Source: CATQHP01 sp965205595
Lineage (GTDB): Bacteria; Acidobacteriota; Terriglobia; Bryobacterales; UBA6623
Direction: 5' to 3'
Length of the DNA stretch: 64,000 nt
Assembly (NCBI GenBank): GCA_965205595.1
Contig: CBDBHI010000030.1
Location: 248,001 to 312,000, forward strand
Shown here: positions 1 through 9,115 of the stretch, in pieces
Position numbering within the stretch: the first letter of the stretch is position 1
How the letters are laid out: the number at the start of each line of letters is the position of its first letter
Notes under the pieces: model-generated
Database searches by the model: none
Told to the model about the DNA's origin: nothing
What the model saw: the letters and a program-made list of their open reading frames with translations, nothing else
Position numbers and translations under genes: made by a program

Positions 1-1
1 C

Positions 2-1063
2 GGCCGTAACGCGCCGCCGCTGCCGGACGACGCGATCGCGGAATGGATTGCGCTGTATGGCGACTCGTTTCGCTGTCCGCTGTTGGTCGTGGCCGCCGCG
101 CTCAACTACGTTCGCGACCCGGATCACGGGGTAGGCGTCGGCGCGGCCGAGACACTGAATAGCCTACTCGACCGCGAGTTCGAGCGTATGAGGGACTTCG
201 GCAAGGCTCGGGGCTTTGGCCAGGAAACGGTGGCGCGGCTAGAGGCGCTTGCTTCGGTGCGCGGTGGTATTAGTGCCGCCGCTCTGCGCCGCATCGCGCG
301 GACGGCTCCGTCGGGGTTCGAGTTTCCGTCAGAGGCTCTGCTGATCGACGCGGTGGAAAAGTTGGACTGGTGGCGTGATGAAGCTCTGCAACCAATGCGG
401 CCCGATATCTTGGCGGCGGCGCTGGTTTATCGGGTCATTACCTCGCACGCCGCCGATGCGCCCGAATGGCTGTGGCTTGCCATTGATGGCGCGGACCCCG
501 AGTGGGCGACGAATGCCGACCGCATTGACCACGACATCCGGAGCCTTCATGGCCCGGCAGAAAATCGATTTGGTGAACTCTTAGCCGCGATGGTAGTCGG
601 CAATTTAGACAGGGCGAAGGCACTCGCCTGGCTACCGAGAGAATTCAGGGCGTCGGGCACGCTGCCGATGAGCGTCGTGATCTCGCGCGAGTTACTCAGA
701 CAGGAAGGCCTCGATGACGCAGAGCGAGCCGGACTTCTCAACAACCTGTGTAATCGCCTCAGCGACGCCCGAGAGGAACTCGGGGCGCTTGAAGCAATTG
801 ACGGCGCTGTTGCCATCTATCGCCGCTTGGCCGCCGCCAATCCTGCACGGTTCGAACCCGAACTGGCGAAGAGTTTCTGCGTTCTAGGAAAATGCACAGG
901 AGCGTCCGACAATCTCGACAATGCAATTGAGCACTTTCGTGATGCAATCATGCTTTTTCGCCGCCACGAGGATACATCGCCCGGTTTTGTCGGTCGCTAC
1001 CTGCCTGAAGCCCAGCGGGATCTCGAGCGGCTGCTCACCAAACAGCGGTCGGCTGGAGAGTAA
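2..1063 (+). CDS. C-terminal part of a large helical/TPR-like protein (5' end outside window)
   Basis: The frame is open from base 2 to the TAA at 1061-1063, so this is the 3' end of a gene that begins before the window. About 353 residues are visible. The sequence is rich in Ala, Leu, Glu and Arg and looks all-helical. The last ~110 residues hold repeated helical pairs with alternating small and aromatic positions (around AIDGAVAIYRRLAAANP and AIEHFRDAIMLF), typical of tetratricopeptide repeats. The first part resembles the helical region that follows the NTPase core in STAND-type ATPases, but no P-loop is visible here, so that is inference. The TTG at 83 is only an internal codon. The next gene starts about 80 bp downstream on the same strand and seems unrelated. 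Function is not assigned. Confidence 0.6.
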   Translation, partial: GRNAPPLPDDAIAEWIALYGDSFRCPLLVVAAALNYVRDPDHGVGVGAAETLNSLLDREFERMRDFGKARGFGQETVARLEALASVRGGISAAALRRIARTAPSGFEFPSEALLIDAVEKLDWWRDEALQPMRPDILAAALVYRVITSHAADAPEWLWLAIDGADPEWATNADRIDHDIRSLHGPAENRFGELLAAMVVGNLDRAKALAWLPREFRASGTLPMSVVISRELLRQEGLDDAERAGLLNNLCNRLSDAREELGALEAIDGAVAIYRRLAAANPARFEPELAKSFCVLGKCTGASDNLDNAIEHFRDAIMLFRRHEDTSPGFVGRYLPEAQRDLERLLTKQRSAGE

Positions 1064-1146
1064 CTCGACATCGCAAATTCGGTCGCTGCGTAGGGTACAC
1101 CGGCCCGTAGGTCTATATCGAATTGCACTGCAGCGCTTATGATGAA

Positions 1147-2490
1147 ATGCTTCCGATGACTCGCCGTTGCTTCATGGCTGCTGTTGCCGCCACGCCGACC
1201 CTGGTCGCGCAAGCGACCCGGCCTAACGTGCTGCTGTTTCTTACGGATCAAGAGACCCAGCGGGTGCAGCGGGAGTTGCTCAATCTCCCCAACCGCGAAC
1301 GCCTAGAGCGTAGCGGCGTGCGTTTCACCCGCAACTGGTGTACGACCCCGCAGTGCTCGCCGGCGCGGTCGACATTGCTCACCGGGCGTTATCCGCATCG
1401 CACCGGTGTACTCGGCAACGTCGGTGCCGCCGGCGGCGAACCCTTGCGGGTTGCCGACAATTCCCTTGGAAACTTATTTCAAAAAGGCAAATACCGCACG
1501 GGCTATTTCGGCAAGTGGCACCTCTCGCGCGGAAGGCGCACGGGCTGGGAAGAGCACGGCTTCGAGGCCACCAAATCGGACGGCAATAGCGACGCCGCTA
1601 TCGCTGATTCCGCCGTCAACTGGATCGCTAAAAGCGCCAGCGACCCGTGGCTCTGCGTCGTTTCGCTGATCCAGCCCCACGACGTCTACGAATATCCGCG
1701 GCGGGCTCACCTCGCGGCACTCAAAGACCAGCAAATGCCGATCCGGCCAGGCCTTCGCAAACCCGCTACGACCGCCGCCGACCTAGACGACCGTCCCCGC
1801 CCCCAGCGCCAATACAACGAGAACGACCAGGGCGAGGTCACCTCCGACTACGGTCCTGAGGACTGGCAGCGCTATCGCAGCTTCTACTACGATCTGATCG
1901 AAGACGCCGACCGCAATCTCGGAAAGTTGCTCGACGCGATCGAGGGGACGGACACGATCGTGCTCTACACCTCCGATCACGGCGACGGCATCGGCGCGCA
2001 CGGTCTTGCTTTCAAGGGGCCGTTTCTATATGAGGAGCTGCTCAACGTGCCGCTAGTGATCTCACGGCCAGGACATCTGAAGGCGGGGACGACGAGCGAT
2101 GCCCTGACCACGCAGGCCGACGTTCTACCCACGCTATGCGATCTCGCCGGTCTCGCCGCGCCCTCCGACGTTGACGGCCAGTCGCTGCGGCCGTTGCTCG
2201 AACAAACCGGCAGCTTGCAGCGCGAGGCGATAGTCGCCGAGTACTACTCGAAACAACGTTGGGTGAACCCGGTGCGGGCGATTCGCACCGAGCGCTGGAA
2301 ACTTGTCGAGTATCTGCAAGATGGACGTGAACTTTATGATCTCGAGAACGATCCGCACGAGGCCCACAATCTCGCCGGCGATCCGGCGCGGCACGATGTC
2401 GAACTCGGACTGCTAACCCGGCTCGACCAGTGGGCGAGTGAAACGAACGATTCGCTTTGGTTTCAGCATCGCCCAGGAGAGCTGCGATGA
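1147..2490 (+). CDS. Secreted type I sulfatase
   Basis: Arylsulfatase-family hydrolase that removes sulfate esters from sugars or small organic sulfates. The N terminus carries TRRCFMA followed by a hydrophobic stretch, a Tat-like signal, so export to the periplasm is likely. The metal-binding start RPNVLLFLTDQE (about residue 25) and the modification motif CSPAR (Cys70, to be converted to formylglycine by a sulfatase-maturing enzyme not found here) are present, followed by STLLTGRYPHRTG. A second metal site appears as TSDHGDGIGAHG. Length of about 447 aa is normal. ATG 1147 is preferred to an upstream TTG at 1123; ATG 1156 is an alternative. The stop TGA overlaps the ATG of the following sugar kinase, so the two are co-translated and probably handle one substrate. 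The exact substrate is not readable. Confidence 0.88.
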   Translation: MLPMTRRCFMAAVAATPTLVAQATRPNVLLFLTDQETQRVQRELLNLPNRERLERSGVRFTRNWCTTPQCSPARSTLLTGRYPHRTGVLGNVGAAGGEPLRVADNSLGNLFQKGKYRTGYFGKWHLSRGRRTGWEEHGFEATKSDGNSDAAIADSAVNWIAKSASDPWLCVVSLIQPHDVYEYPRRAHLAALKDQQMPIRPGLRKPATTAADLDDRPRPQRQYNENDQGEVTSDYGPEDWQRYRSFYYDLIEDADRNLGKLLDAIEGTDTIVLYTSDHGDGIGAHGLAFKGPFLYEELLNVPLVISRPGHLKAGTTSDALTTQADVLPTLCDLAGLAAPSDVDGQSLRPLLEQTGSLQREAIVAEYYSKQRWVNPVRAIRTERWKLVEYLQDGRELYDLENDPHEAHNLAGDPARHDVELGLLTRLDQWASETNDSLWFQHRPGELR

Positions 2491-3428
2491 GCACGATCTT
2501 CTTAGTCGGCAGCCTCAACGCAGACTACGTCGTTCACGTTGAGCGCATCCCGCAAGTTGGCGAAACGCTCCCGGGCGGCGATCTCGCGCTTTATCCGGGA
2601 GGCAAAGGGGGGAATCAGGCGGTGGCGGCCGCCGGTCTTGGCGGGCGCGTGAGAATGATCGGCCAAATCGGCGACGACGCAGCGGGCCGCTTCCTGCTCG
2701 AAAGCCAAATCTCAGCGGGAGTAGACGTTTCCGGCATCGGCAAAATCGCGGGCGCAAGCGGTTGCGCCCTAATCTACATCGTGCCCAGTGGCGACAATTC
2801 GATCGTTATCTCGCCCGCAGCCAACGGGCGATTGACCCCCACTGATGCGCGGGAGCGACTCAGAGGGATTGGTCCTCAAGACTTTCTGCTATGCCAACTT
2901 GAAACGCCGCTCGAAACAGTGGCCGAAGCCCTCAAGATTGCCCGCGCCGCCGGGGCGACGACGATTCTCGACCCGGCGCCGGCGTGCGCGCTTTCTCAGG
3001 ACATTCTTCAGGACGTCGACATTCTCACGCCAAACGAAACCGAGGCGGCCGCGCTGCTCGGCGCGAGTCCGGCTGGTGCTGAAACGGAGGCTGTCATCGC
3101 AGCGAATGCGCTACGGGCAATGGGCCCACGAACGGTCATTCTCAAGCTTGGCGAACGTGGCTGCGTCGTCGCGGACGGATCGTCGGCGCGAGCGATCTCG
3201 GCTTTCGCGGTCGAGGCGGTCGACACCACCGCCGCGGGCGACACGTTTAACGCCGCTCTAGCCGTTCAACTCGGCGCTGGAGCTTACATTGTTGACGCCG
3301 CGCGGTGGGCCAACGCGGCGGCTGCCGTTTCAGTTACGCGAAAGGGCGCTCAGCCGTCAGCTCCTACTCACGCTGACGTTGATCGGTTTCTGGCGGAGCG
3401 CTCTGTAGAATTTTCTCCGAAAGCGTAG
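2487..3428 (+). CDS. PfkB/ribokinase-family sugar kinase
   Basis: ATP-dependent carbohydrate kinase of the PfkB family, closest in look to ribokinase. The N-terminal signature GSLNADYVVHVERIPQVGET and the glycine-rich YPGGKGGNQAVAAAGLG are typical of substrate binding. Near the C terminus VDTTAAGDTFNAALAV matches the DTxGAGD motif with the catalytic Asp; the usual G is replaced by A at one position. Length of 313 aa fits the family. The start ATG at 2487 overlaps the stop of the upstream sulfatase (ATGA), strong evidence for an operon. Together they suggest desulfation of a sugar followed by phosphorylation. Ribose is the family default, but the genomic context makes another sugar equally possible. 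Confidence 0.82.
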   Translation: MSTIFLVGSLNADYVVHVERIPQVGETLPGGDLALYPGGKGGNQAVAAAGLGGRVRMIGQIGDDAAGRFLLESQISAGVDVSGIGKIAGASGCALIYIVPSGDNSIVISPAANGRLTPTDARERLRGIGPQDFLLCQLETPLETVAEALKIARAAGATTILDPAPACALSQDILQDVDILTPNETEAAALLGASPAGAETEAVIAANALRAMGPRTVILKLGERGCVVADGSSARAISAFAVEAVDTTAAGDTFNAALAVQLGAGAYIVDAARWANAAAAVSVTRKGAQPSAPTHADVDRFLAERSVEFSPKA

Positions 3429-3573
3429 ACCGGCAATTGGACCCGCCGTACGCGAGTACTGGGGTCGGAAAGAACGTAGACCTCGGCGTCGACGCTGCCC
3501 GCCGGAGGCGCGCGCCACAGAACGCGTACATTCGAGAAGAACCTGGCTCCAGCGGTCAATTCGCTGGACACTC

Positions 3574-4182
3574 TTACGCCAGCAAGTCCGTGGCGAACTG
3601 TACTACGGCGGCGCTGCAGTAGCTTGGAGGCTCGACGTTGAATGTGCGCTTTTTGGAAAGTAACGTCTGATCGAAGCCCAGCCACGGGGGGGACAAGTTT
3701 TCGGACGACGGCAGCACGAAGGCATCGGCCCGCTCACCCAGCCTTGCCGCGCTGGCCTTAAGGTCGAGCTGATCGAAGTCTAGAAGCGACAAATAAACAT
3801 CGGGCTCGATGAATTCAACCACGCTATTCGATTCAATCAGAACATGTTCTCTGCCGACGATACGCTCTTGAACAGCCGGCATGGTCCGTTCGAGCTGGCC
3901 CATCGCGACGCGCACCCATAGCGATTCACGGGCACCCGCGTGCAACAGGCGCGCCGTGTCACTTCCAGGCTTTTCACCACTTTCAACCGTAATCTCAAAC
4001 GGACACTCCGGATCATCAATCGCGCAACCGCAGGGCTCTCCTGAGCTTGAACAAATCCCGTGGCCGAATTGGGTAATTTTTAGTGCCGTCCACTCGAATT
4101 CCCTCGTGGCAGTGATCAAAGAGCAGGCCAGCGACGTCTTCCCGATATTTCTGCTATTTCCGCCTACGACGAGAGTCTTCAT
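3574..4182 (-). CDS. Small P-loop NTPase, MobB-like, downstream of lpxD
   Basis: A 202-aa protein beginning MKTLVVGGNSRNIGKTSLA, a clear Walker A/P-loop of the G-x4-GKT/S kind found in MobB and related SIMIBI proteins. A Cys-rich stretch follows (CSSSGEPCGCAIDDPEC, about residues 45-61), which could bind a metal or form disulfides. Ser/Thr and acidic residues near VLIESNSVVEFIEPDVYLSLLDF resemble the nucleotide-dependent signalling segments of that group. The start ATG overlaps the lpxD stop (ATGA), so it is translated with lpxD. I recognise the fold class but not the specific function. MobB acts in molybdopterin guanine dinucleotide synthesis, but no other molybdenum genes are in the window. 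Confidence 0.6.
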   Translation of the reverse strand: MKTLVVGGNSRNIGKTSLACSLITATREFEWTALKITQFGHGICSSSGEPCGCAIDDPECPFEITVESGEKPGSDTARLLHAGARESLWVRVAMGQLERTMPAVQERIVGREHVLIESNSVVEFIEPDVYLSLLDFDQLDLKASAARLGERADAFVLPSSENLSPPWLGFDQTLLSKKRTFNVEPPSYCSAAVVQFATDLLA

Positions 4183-5201
4183 TCCTTCTCCAACTCGTCA
4201 ACACGGGCCTCGAGACGCTTGATCTGCTCTAGCAATTTTGGCAAACGGTTGACTCGAGCCTGAGAAGCCAGATGCTCTCGCAACGGTCGCGCGGGCGTAC
4301 CCCAGAAGACGCCACCATCCTCCAGCTTCTTGTCCGGGAGCAGGCCACCCTGCCCTCCGAGTTGAACTTTGGCGCCGACGTGCGCGCCTTCGCCGATACC
4401 GGCCTGGCCGCCCATGACGGCGTAGTCGTCAACAGTCACTCCGCCTGACAAGCCTACTTGCGCGGCCATCACGACATGCTTTCCGATCTGGCAGTTGTGG
4501 CCGATGTGAACCAGATTGTCGAGCTTAGTACCCGAACCGATGCGTGTGTCGTCGAGTGCCCCTCGATCGACGCAGGAGCTGGCGCCGATCTCCACGTCGT
4601 CACCAATTTCGACGGCTCCAATTTGAGGAAACTTCTCGTAATGATCGTTCTCGAAAATAAGGCCGAAGCCATCCGCGCCAATACATGCGCCGGAGTGCAA
4701 TATGACGCGATCACCGAGCCGACATCCGGCATAAACTCGCGCACCGGCGTGGAAGTGACAGCCTTCACCAATCTGAACCCCGGTGCCCAAAAACACGCCG
4801 GCGCCGATGACGGTTTCGTGGCCCACAATAACGTCGGCCTCGACCACCGCATGGGGGCCGACTGATACGTCGTCGGCGATTTCAGACGAGAAATCGATCA
4901 CGGCGGTGGCATGAATTCCGGGCGCGGCGCTAGTCTCAGGCGTCAATTCTTTGAGGGCTCGCACGAACGCATTACGAGGTTCGTTGACTCGAATTAATGT
5001 GCGACCGGGGACAATGGTGTCGGCACCGACCAAAATGCATCCGGCAGCAGTAGCGGGGAGCTTAGACTCTCGGCCACCGTGGTCCCAGAACGCAAGATCG
5101 CTGGGCCCGGCCATTCCGAGCGTGTGGCCGGAAGTAATTTCGCGGCCGGCGTCGCCAACTAGCTCGCCGCCAACTAGTTCCGCTATAGCTCTCACCTTCA
5201 T
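4179..5201 (-). CDS. lpxD: UDP-3-O-acylglucosamine N-acyltransferase LpxD
   Basis: Catalyses the third step of lipid A synthesis, transfer of a 3-hydroxyacyl chain from ACP to UDP-3-O-acylglucosamine, in the cytoplasm. From ATG 5201 the protein has about 340 residues, the usual length. It starts MKVRAIAELVGGELVGDAG, the family's N-terminal uridine-binding domain. The rest is a left-handed beta helix of hexapeptide repeats (VSVGPHAVVEADVIVGHETVIGAG and onwards), with the conserved catalytic-type His in VHIGHNCQIGKHVVMAAQVG. The C-terminal ~30 residues form a Leu/Glu helix. Codons upstream of 5201 do not look native. It is divergent from the S1/P1 nuclease gene (64 bp between starts) and is translationally coupled to a P-loop gene. 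Its presence implies an LPS-containing outer membrane. Confidence 0.95.
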   Translation of the reverse strand: MKVRAIAELVGGELVGDAGREITSGHTLGMAGPSDLAFWDHGGRESKLPATAAGCILVGADTIVPGRTLIRVNEPRNAFVRALKELTPETSAAPGIHATAVIDFSSEIADDVSVGPHAVVEADVIVGHETVIGAGVFLGTGVQIGEGCHFHAGARVYAGCRLGDRVILHSGACIGADGFGLIFENDHYEKFPQIGAVEIGDDVEIGASSCVDRGALDDTRIGSGTKLDNLVHIGHNCQIGKHVVMAAQVGLSGGVTVDDYAVMGGQAGIGEGAHVGAKVQLGGQGGLLPDKKLEDGGVFWGTPARPLREHLASQARVNRLPKLLEQIKRLEARVDELEKE

Positions 5202-5265
5202 ATTGAACTGGTGAACCGCAGTCTCGCACAGACTACGCGAGTCCACGTTAATATCGTACAAAGAG

Positions 5266-6078
5266 ATGGAAATTCGGTTTACCTCACAAGCGGCAGTGGC
5301 CCGCGGTTTATTTGTCGCAGCATTGGCACTTTGTGGGAATTCGATCGCTGCAGCGTGGAGCGAACTCGGCCATCGCGTCATCGCCCGATTGGCTCAAGAG
5401 AATCTCGAATCTAACGCCGTCCGGCGCGTGGGCTTCATTGTAGGCAAAGATGCGAAGCTCGTAGATTTCGCGGGATGGGCGGACTTGCTGGTCGACGAGC
5501 GCCCGGAAACCGAGGCTTGGCATTCGATCACAGTGCCACCGGGCGCGAGCAAGGTTGACTACAAAAGAGACTGCCCGCTCGGCGATTGCACGCCCGTGAA
5601 GCTACGTGACTGCATCGGCATCTTACGGTTGGCAATGAAATCGAAGTCGGAGCGCGTCGACGCGTTAAAGATGCTTATCGGCTTGGCCGGAGATCTGCAC
5701 CAACCGCTCCGCGTCGGATATCCACCGGGGCAAGGCAGCGAGGAAAAGCCCGTACGATTTAATGACCAAGAGTTGGTCCTATTCGACGTGTGGGAGTCAG
5801 CGCTGCTTGAGCGGATGGGTTCTGAGGACGAAATTGTCGATCGTGTGCGTCAGCAAATGACCGCCGACGCGAAAGCCGAGTGGGTGCTCGGTTCGCTCCG
5901 AGGCTGGACCTGGGGCACGCACCAAACCGCGCTCCACAACGCGTACGCCGATCTGCCCTCGGGCGACACAATGGCACTAGACACGGCGTACATCGCGCGG
6001 GCTGAAAGCGCAATCGAAGAGCAGCTCGCCAAAGCTGCCGTTCGATTAGCTTACCTTTTAGCGGACACATGGCCATAG
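5266..6078 (+). CDS. Secreted S1/P1-type nuclease
   Basis: Zinc-dependent single-strand nuclease/phosphodiesterase of the S1-P1 family, acting outside the cytoplasm. Residues 1-30 form a signal peptide ending AAA. The mature protein would begin with Trp31, the residue whose amino group and carbonyl bind zinc in P1 nuclease. Further ligands are recognisable: His in ELGHRV, Asp in FAGWADLL, His in AWHSI and the signature GDLHQPLRVG. Two Cys pairs (CPLGDC) could form a disulfide. At 270 aa it is close to the family size. The CoA-transferase gene begins four bases after its TAG, so the two may share a transcript despite unrelated roles. Confidence 0.88.
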   Translation: MEIRFTSQAAVARGLFVAALALCGNSIAAAWSELGHRVIARLAQENLESNAVRRVGFIVGKDAKLVDFAGWADLLVDERPETEAWHSITVPPGASKVDYKRDCPLGDCTPVKLRDCIGILRLAMKSKSERVDALKMLIGLAGDLHQPLRVGYPPGQGSEEKPVRFNDQELVLFDVWESALLERMGSEDEIVDRVRQQMTADAKAEWVLGSLRGWTWGTHQTALHNAYADLPSGDTMALDTAYIARAESAIEEQLAKAAVRLAYLLADTWP

Positions 6079-6082
6079 CTCG

Positions 6083-7657
6083 ATGGCGCTAGCCGCAAAT
6101 TCCATCAAGCCCGTGGTGACGGCCGACGAAGCCGTCGCGTGCATTCCGGACGGATCTTCGGTTGCAATCGGCGGCTCCGGTGCCGGCCACGCCGTACCTG
6201 ACATCCTGCTACGTGCGCTCGGTGAACGCTTTCGTGACACGCGAAAGCCAACTGGATTGACGCTCATCCACCCATTCGGCGTCGGTGACCAACAGACCCG
6301 CGGACTGCAGCAGATGGCTTATCCGGAAATGTACCGGAGGGTGATCGGCGGGCACTGGTCGATGGCTCCGGACATGGCCAAACTGGCTGCGGACGATCAG
6401 TTCGCTGCCTACTGCCTGCCTGCCGGCGTTATGGTGCAGCTGTTTCACTGTGCCGCCGCCGGAAGCCCCGGTTGGATGACCCACGTCGGCCTCGACACGT
6501 TCGTCGACCCACGTCGCGAAGGCGGCAAGCTAAACGCCAGGGCCACCGAAACCCTAGTCGAGTACGTCGAGCGCGATGGCAATCCGTGGCTGTTCTACAA
6601 AACACTGCCCGTTGACGTAGCGCTAATACATGCCTGGGAAGCGGACCCCGAGGGCAATCTCGCGATGAACGAGGAAGCCGGGTTCTGGCACAACTGTGCG
6701 ATGGCGCAAGCGGCGAAAGCTTCGCATGGGTTGACGATTGCGGTGGTAAGAAAGCGAGTTGGCGCGGGAGAAATTCATCCGCGGGATGTGCGCGTTCCCG
6801 GATGCTTCGTCGATTTGATCGTCGTCGACCCCGACCAGGGCCAGACATACCAAACCGATTACGACGCCACGTTCACCGGCGACACCCAGAAACCGGCGGG
6901 GCAATTCAACGAGTTTCCGTTTAGCCTTCGCAAGGTGATTGCGCGCAGGGCAGCCATGGAACTCGAACCCGCCGCGGTAATTAATGTGGGCTTCGGCATA
7001 CCTGACGGCGTGATTGCGGTCGCGCGCGAACAGGGCATTGCCGACAGTTTGGTGCCGACGATTGAACATGGCCAGTTCGGGGGAGTGCCGGCGGGCGGGT
7101 TAGACTTTGGCGCCGTGCACAATCCGACAGCGATCGTTGAAACCGGCCACATGTTCGACTTCTACCAAGGGCGCGGGGTAGATCAAACGTTCCTCGGCTT
7201 TCTTCAACTAGACCGCGCGGGCAACGTCAACGTCAGCAAGCTCGACTCGCGCATCATCGGCACGGGCGGTTTTATCGACATCGTGCAGAAAGCTGATAAG
7301 GCGGTATTCTGCGGAACTCTCGCGATCAAATCGCGAGCCGAACTGCGCGACGGCCGGCTCATCTACAGCGAGTTCGGCAAGCCAAAACTCGTCGACGAAG
7401 TGACGCAGGTCACGTTCAGCGCGGACTATGCAGCCCGAGCGGGTCAACAGATTCTATACGTAACCGAAGCAGCCGTATTCGGACTCGATGACCAGGGCCT
7501 GGTGTTGCAAGAGATCGCGCCGGGGGTTGATATCAAGCGTGACCTGATGCCCCAAATGGGATTCGCTCCGCGTGTCAGCGACAATCTCACTCAGATGCGG
7601 GCCGAGCTTTTCGTCGATGCTTCGTTGCCGGCGGATCTGTTCCCGAAATTCGCCTAA
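6083..7657 (+). CDS. Acyl-CoA:carboxylate CoA-transferase (family I, YdiF/propionate CoA-transferase-like)
   Basis: A 524-aa fusion of the alpha and beta halves of a family I CoA-transferase, moving CoA between short-chain acyl-CoA and free acids. The alpha half has GSSVAIGGSGAGHAVPDILLRAL and the beta half begins near ARRAAMELEPAAVINVGFGIPDGV. The catalytic Glu is probably the one in TIEHGQFGGVPAGG, at the place where the family has its ExG motif. The gene starts four bases after the S1/P1 nuclease stop and is convergent with pyk, three bases away. Substrate (acetate, propionate or a 3-oxoacid) cannot be told from the sequence. Confidence 0.85.
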   Translation: MALAANSIKPVVTADEAVACIPDGSSVAIGGSGAGHAVPDILLRALGERFRDTRKPTGLTLIHPFGVGDQQTRGLQQMAYPEMYRRVIGGHWSMAPDMAKLAADDQFAAYCLPAGVMVQLFHCAAAGSPGWMTHVGLDTFVDPRREGGKLNARATETLVEYVERDGNPWLFYKTLPVDVALIHAWEADPEGNLAMNEEAGFWHNCAMAQAAKASHGLTIAVVRKRVGAGEIHPRDVRVPGCFVDLIVVDPDQGQTYQTDYDATFTGDTQKPAGQFNEFPFSLRKVIARRAAMELEPAAVINVGFGIPDGVIAVAREQGIADSLVPTIEHGQFGGVPAGGLDFGAVHNPTAIVETGHMFDFYQGRGVDQTFLGFLQLDRAGNVNVSKLDSRIIGTGGFIDIVQKADKAVFCGTLAIKSRAELRDGRLIYSEFGKPKLVDEVTQVTFSADYAARAGQQILYVTEAAVFGLDDQGLVLQEIAPGVDIKRDLMPQMGFAPRVSDNLTQMRAELFVDASLPADLFPKFA

Positions 7658-7660
7658 CCA

Positions 7661-9091
7661 TCAGGTTCCGATCGCGTGAAGCTGGATCATGTTCGTGCGG
7701 CCGGCAACTTCGAACGGCGTGCCGGCGACAATGCAGATCAAATCTCCGGGCGCCGCCCAGCCGCTTGACGTTAGGAGTTCGTCGATCGAATTCCTAAGAT
7801 CGGAAAGAAGTCGTTGACGCTCGATCTTGTGCGCACGGACCCCCCACAAAAGCGTGGTCTTGCGACAGGTTTCTTCATGCGCGGAAAGGACCAAGATCGG
7901 GCAAGTCGGCCGATGCTTTGAAATCAGTCGCGCGGAATAGCCGCTCTCTGTGTAGACCACGATGAACTTCGCGTCAAGATCGTGAGCAAGCCGCGATGCG
8001 CTCAGCGCAACTTGCGCTGAGTAGTCGGACTTGTCATGCGAGAGCGCCGGCAGATCTAGCAGCGGCCCTTCGGAATAGGCTTCAGCCGATTCGATAATCT
8101 TCGCCATCATGGCGACGGTTTCGACCGGATAGGCCCCGACCGCCGTTTCGCCGGAAAGCATCAGCGTGTCCGAGCCGTCGAAGACCGAGTTAGCGACATC
8201 ACTCGACTCAGCGCGAGTCGGCCGGGGACTCGAGATCATTGACTCCAGCATTTGAGTTGCCGTGATTACTGGCTTGCGCAAGCGAGCACACTCCTCGATG
8301 ATTCGCTTTTGTGCAATGGGAACTTGCCACGGGCTGAGTTCAACACCGAGATCGCCGCGCGCCACCATCGCGCCATCCGCCGTGCTGAGAATTTCGTCGA
8401 GATTCTCGAGCGCCTGCGGCTTTTCGATCTTTGCGATGACGTGAGCGTGGCCCCCCGCCCACTCGACCAAGTTTTTTGCTAGCTCGACGTCTTTAGACTC
8501 ACGAACGAACGATAGAGCAACGAAGTCGACGCCTTGAGCAACCGCGAACTCGAGATCGGTCTTGTCTTTCTTCGTAACTGCCTGCAACCTGAGCTTCGCG
8601 CCAGGAATGTTGACGCCTTTTCGCTCGCCTAAGACGCCGTCATTCACGACTTCGCAAACCACGTCTTCGCCCTCGATGTGGCTGACTTCGAGTTCGATAG
8701 CGCCGTCAGCAAGCAGGATCCGCGAGCCTTGTTCTACATCGCTCGATAGGTGGGGATAGTCGATCGAAACCGCCTCGGCATCACCCACTCGAGTCTGTCT
8801 ACGGAGCGTCAGCCGGCCGCCGGACTTCAGCTCGACGGGCCTCGAGTCAATGAGGTTTCCGGTACGAATTTTCGGAGCCTGCAAGTCGGCAACGATCGGG
8901 ATAAGCCGGCCGAACTCCGCCTCCACTCTGCGAATCATTTCGATATTCGAAAGATGTTGCTCGTGCGAGCCATGGGAAAAATTTAGCCGAGCCGCACTCA
9001 GACCGGCGTCAACCAGCTTGCGGAACGTCTGCTCGTCGGAGCTTGCCGGGCCGAGGGTACACAGAATCTTAGTCTTTCTAGAGTCAAGCAT
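7661..9091 (-). CDS. pyk: Pyruvate kinase
   Basis: Last step of glycolysis, phosphoenolpyruvate + ADP to pyruvate + ATP, cytoplasmic. The start MLDSRKTKILCTLGPAS is the classical N terminus, followed by ARLNFSHG (substrate loop). The active-site signature IAKIEKPQALENLDEI with the catalytic Lys and MVARGDLGVELSP are both present, as is ITATQMLESM and the LSGETAVGAYP loop. The C-terminal domain (about residues 350-476) is the usual regulatory domain. Length of 476 aa is standard. It is convergent with the CoA-transferase gene and on the same strand as the DUF1501 gene upstream (24 bp gap), although co-transcription is uncertain. Confidence 0.97.
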   Translation of the reverse strand: MLDSRKTKILCTLGPASSDEQTFRKLVDAGLSAARLNFSHGSHEQHLSNIEMIRRVEAEFGRLIPIVADLQAPKIRTGNLIDSRPVELKSGGRLTLRRQTRVGDAEAVSIDYPHLSSDVEQGSRILLADGAIELEVSHIEGEDVVCEVVNDGVLGERKGVNIPGAKLRLQAVTKKDKTDLEFAVAQGVDFVALSFVRESKDVELAKNLVEWAGGHAHVIAKIEKPQALENLDEILSTADGAMVARGDLGVELSPWQVPIAQKRIIEECARLRKPVITATQMLESMISSPRPTRAESSDVANSVFDGSDTLMLSGETAVGAYPVETVAMMAKIIESAEAYSEGPLLDLPALSHDKSDYSAQVALSASRLAHDLDAKFIVVYTESGYSARLISKHRPTCPILVLSAHEETCRKTTLLWGVRAHKIERQRLLSDLRNSIDELLTSSGWAAPGDLICIVAGTPFEVAGRTNMIQLHAIGT

Positions 9092-9115
9092 TAGGATATG
9101 AATTTCGTGGTCGCG

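Noticed and set aside
3368..3685. A minus-strand frame between the sugar kinase and the P-loop gene with partly protein-like sequence (FFSNVRVLWRAPP)
   Set aside because: It overlaps the ends of two well-supported genes, has no start or family match, and covers only 145 unoccupied bases. A remnant is possible but not supported enough to list.
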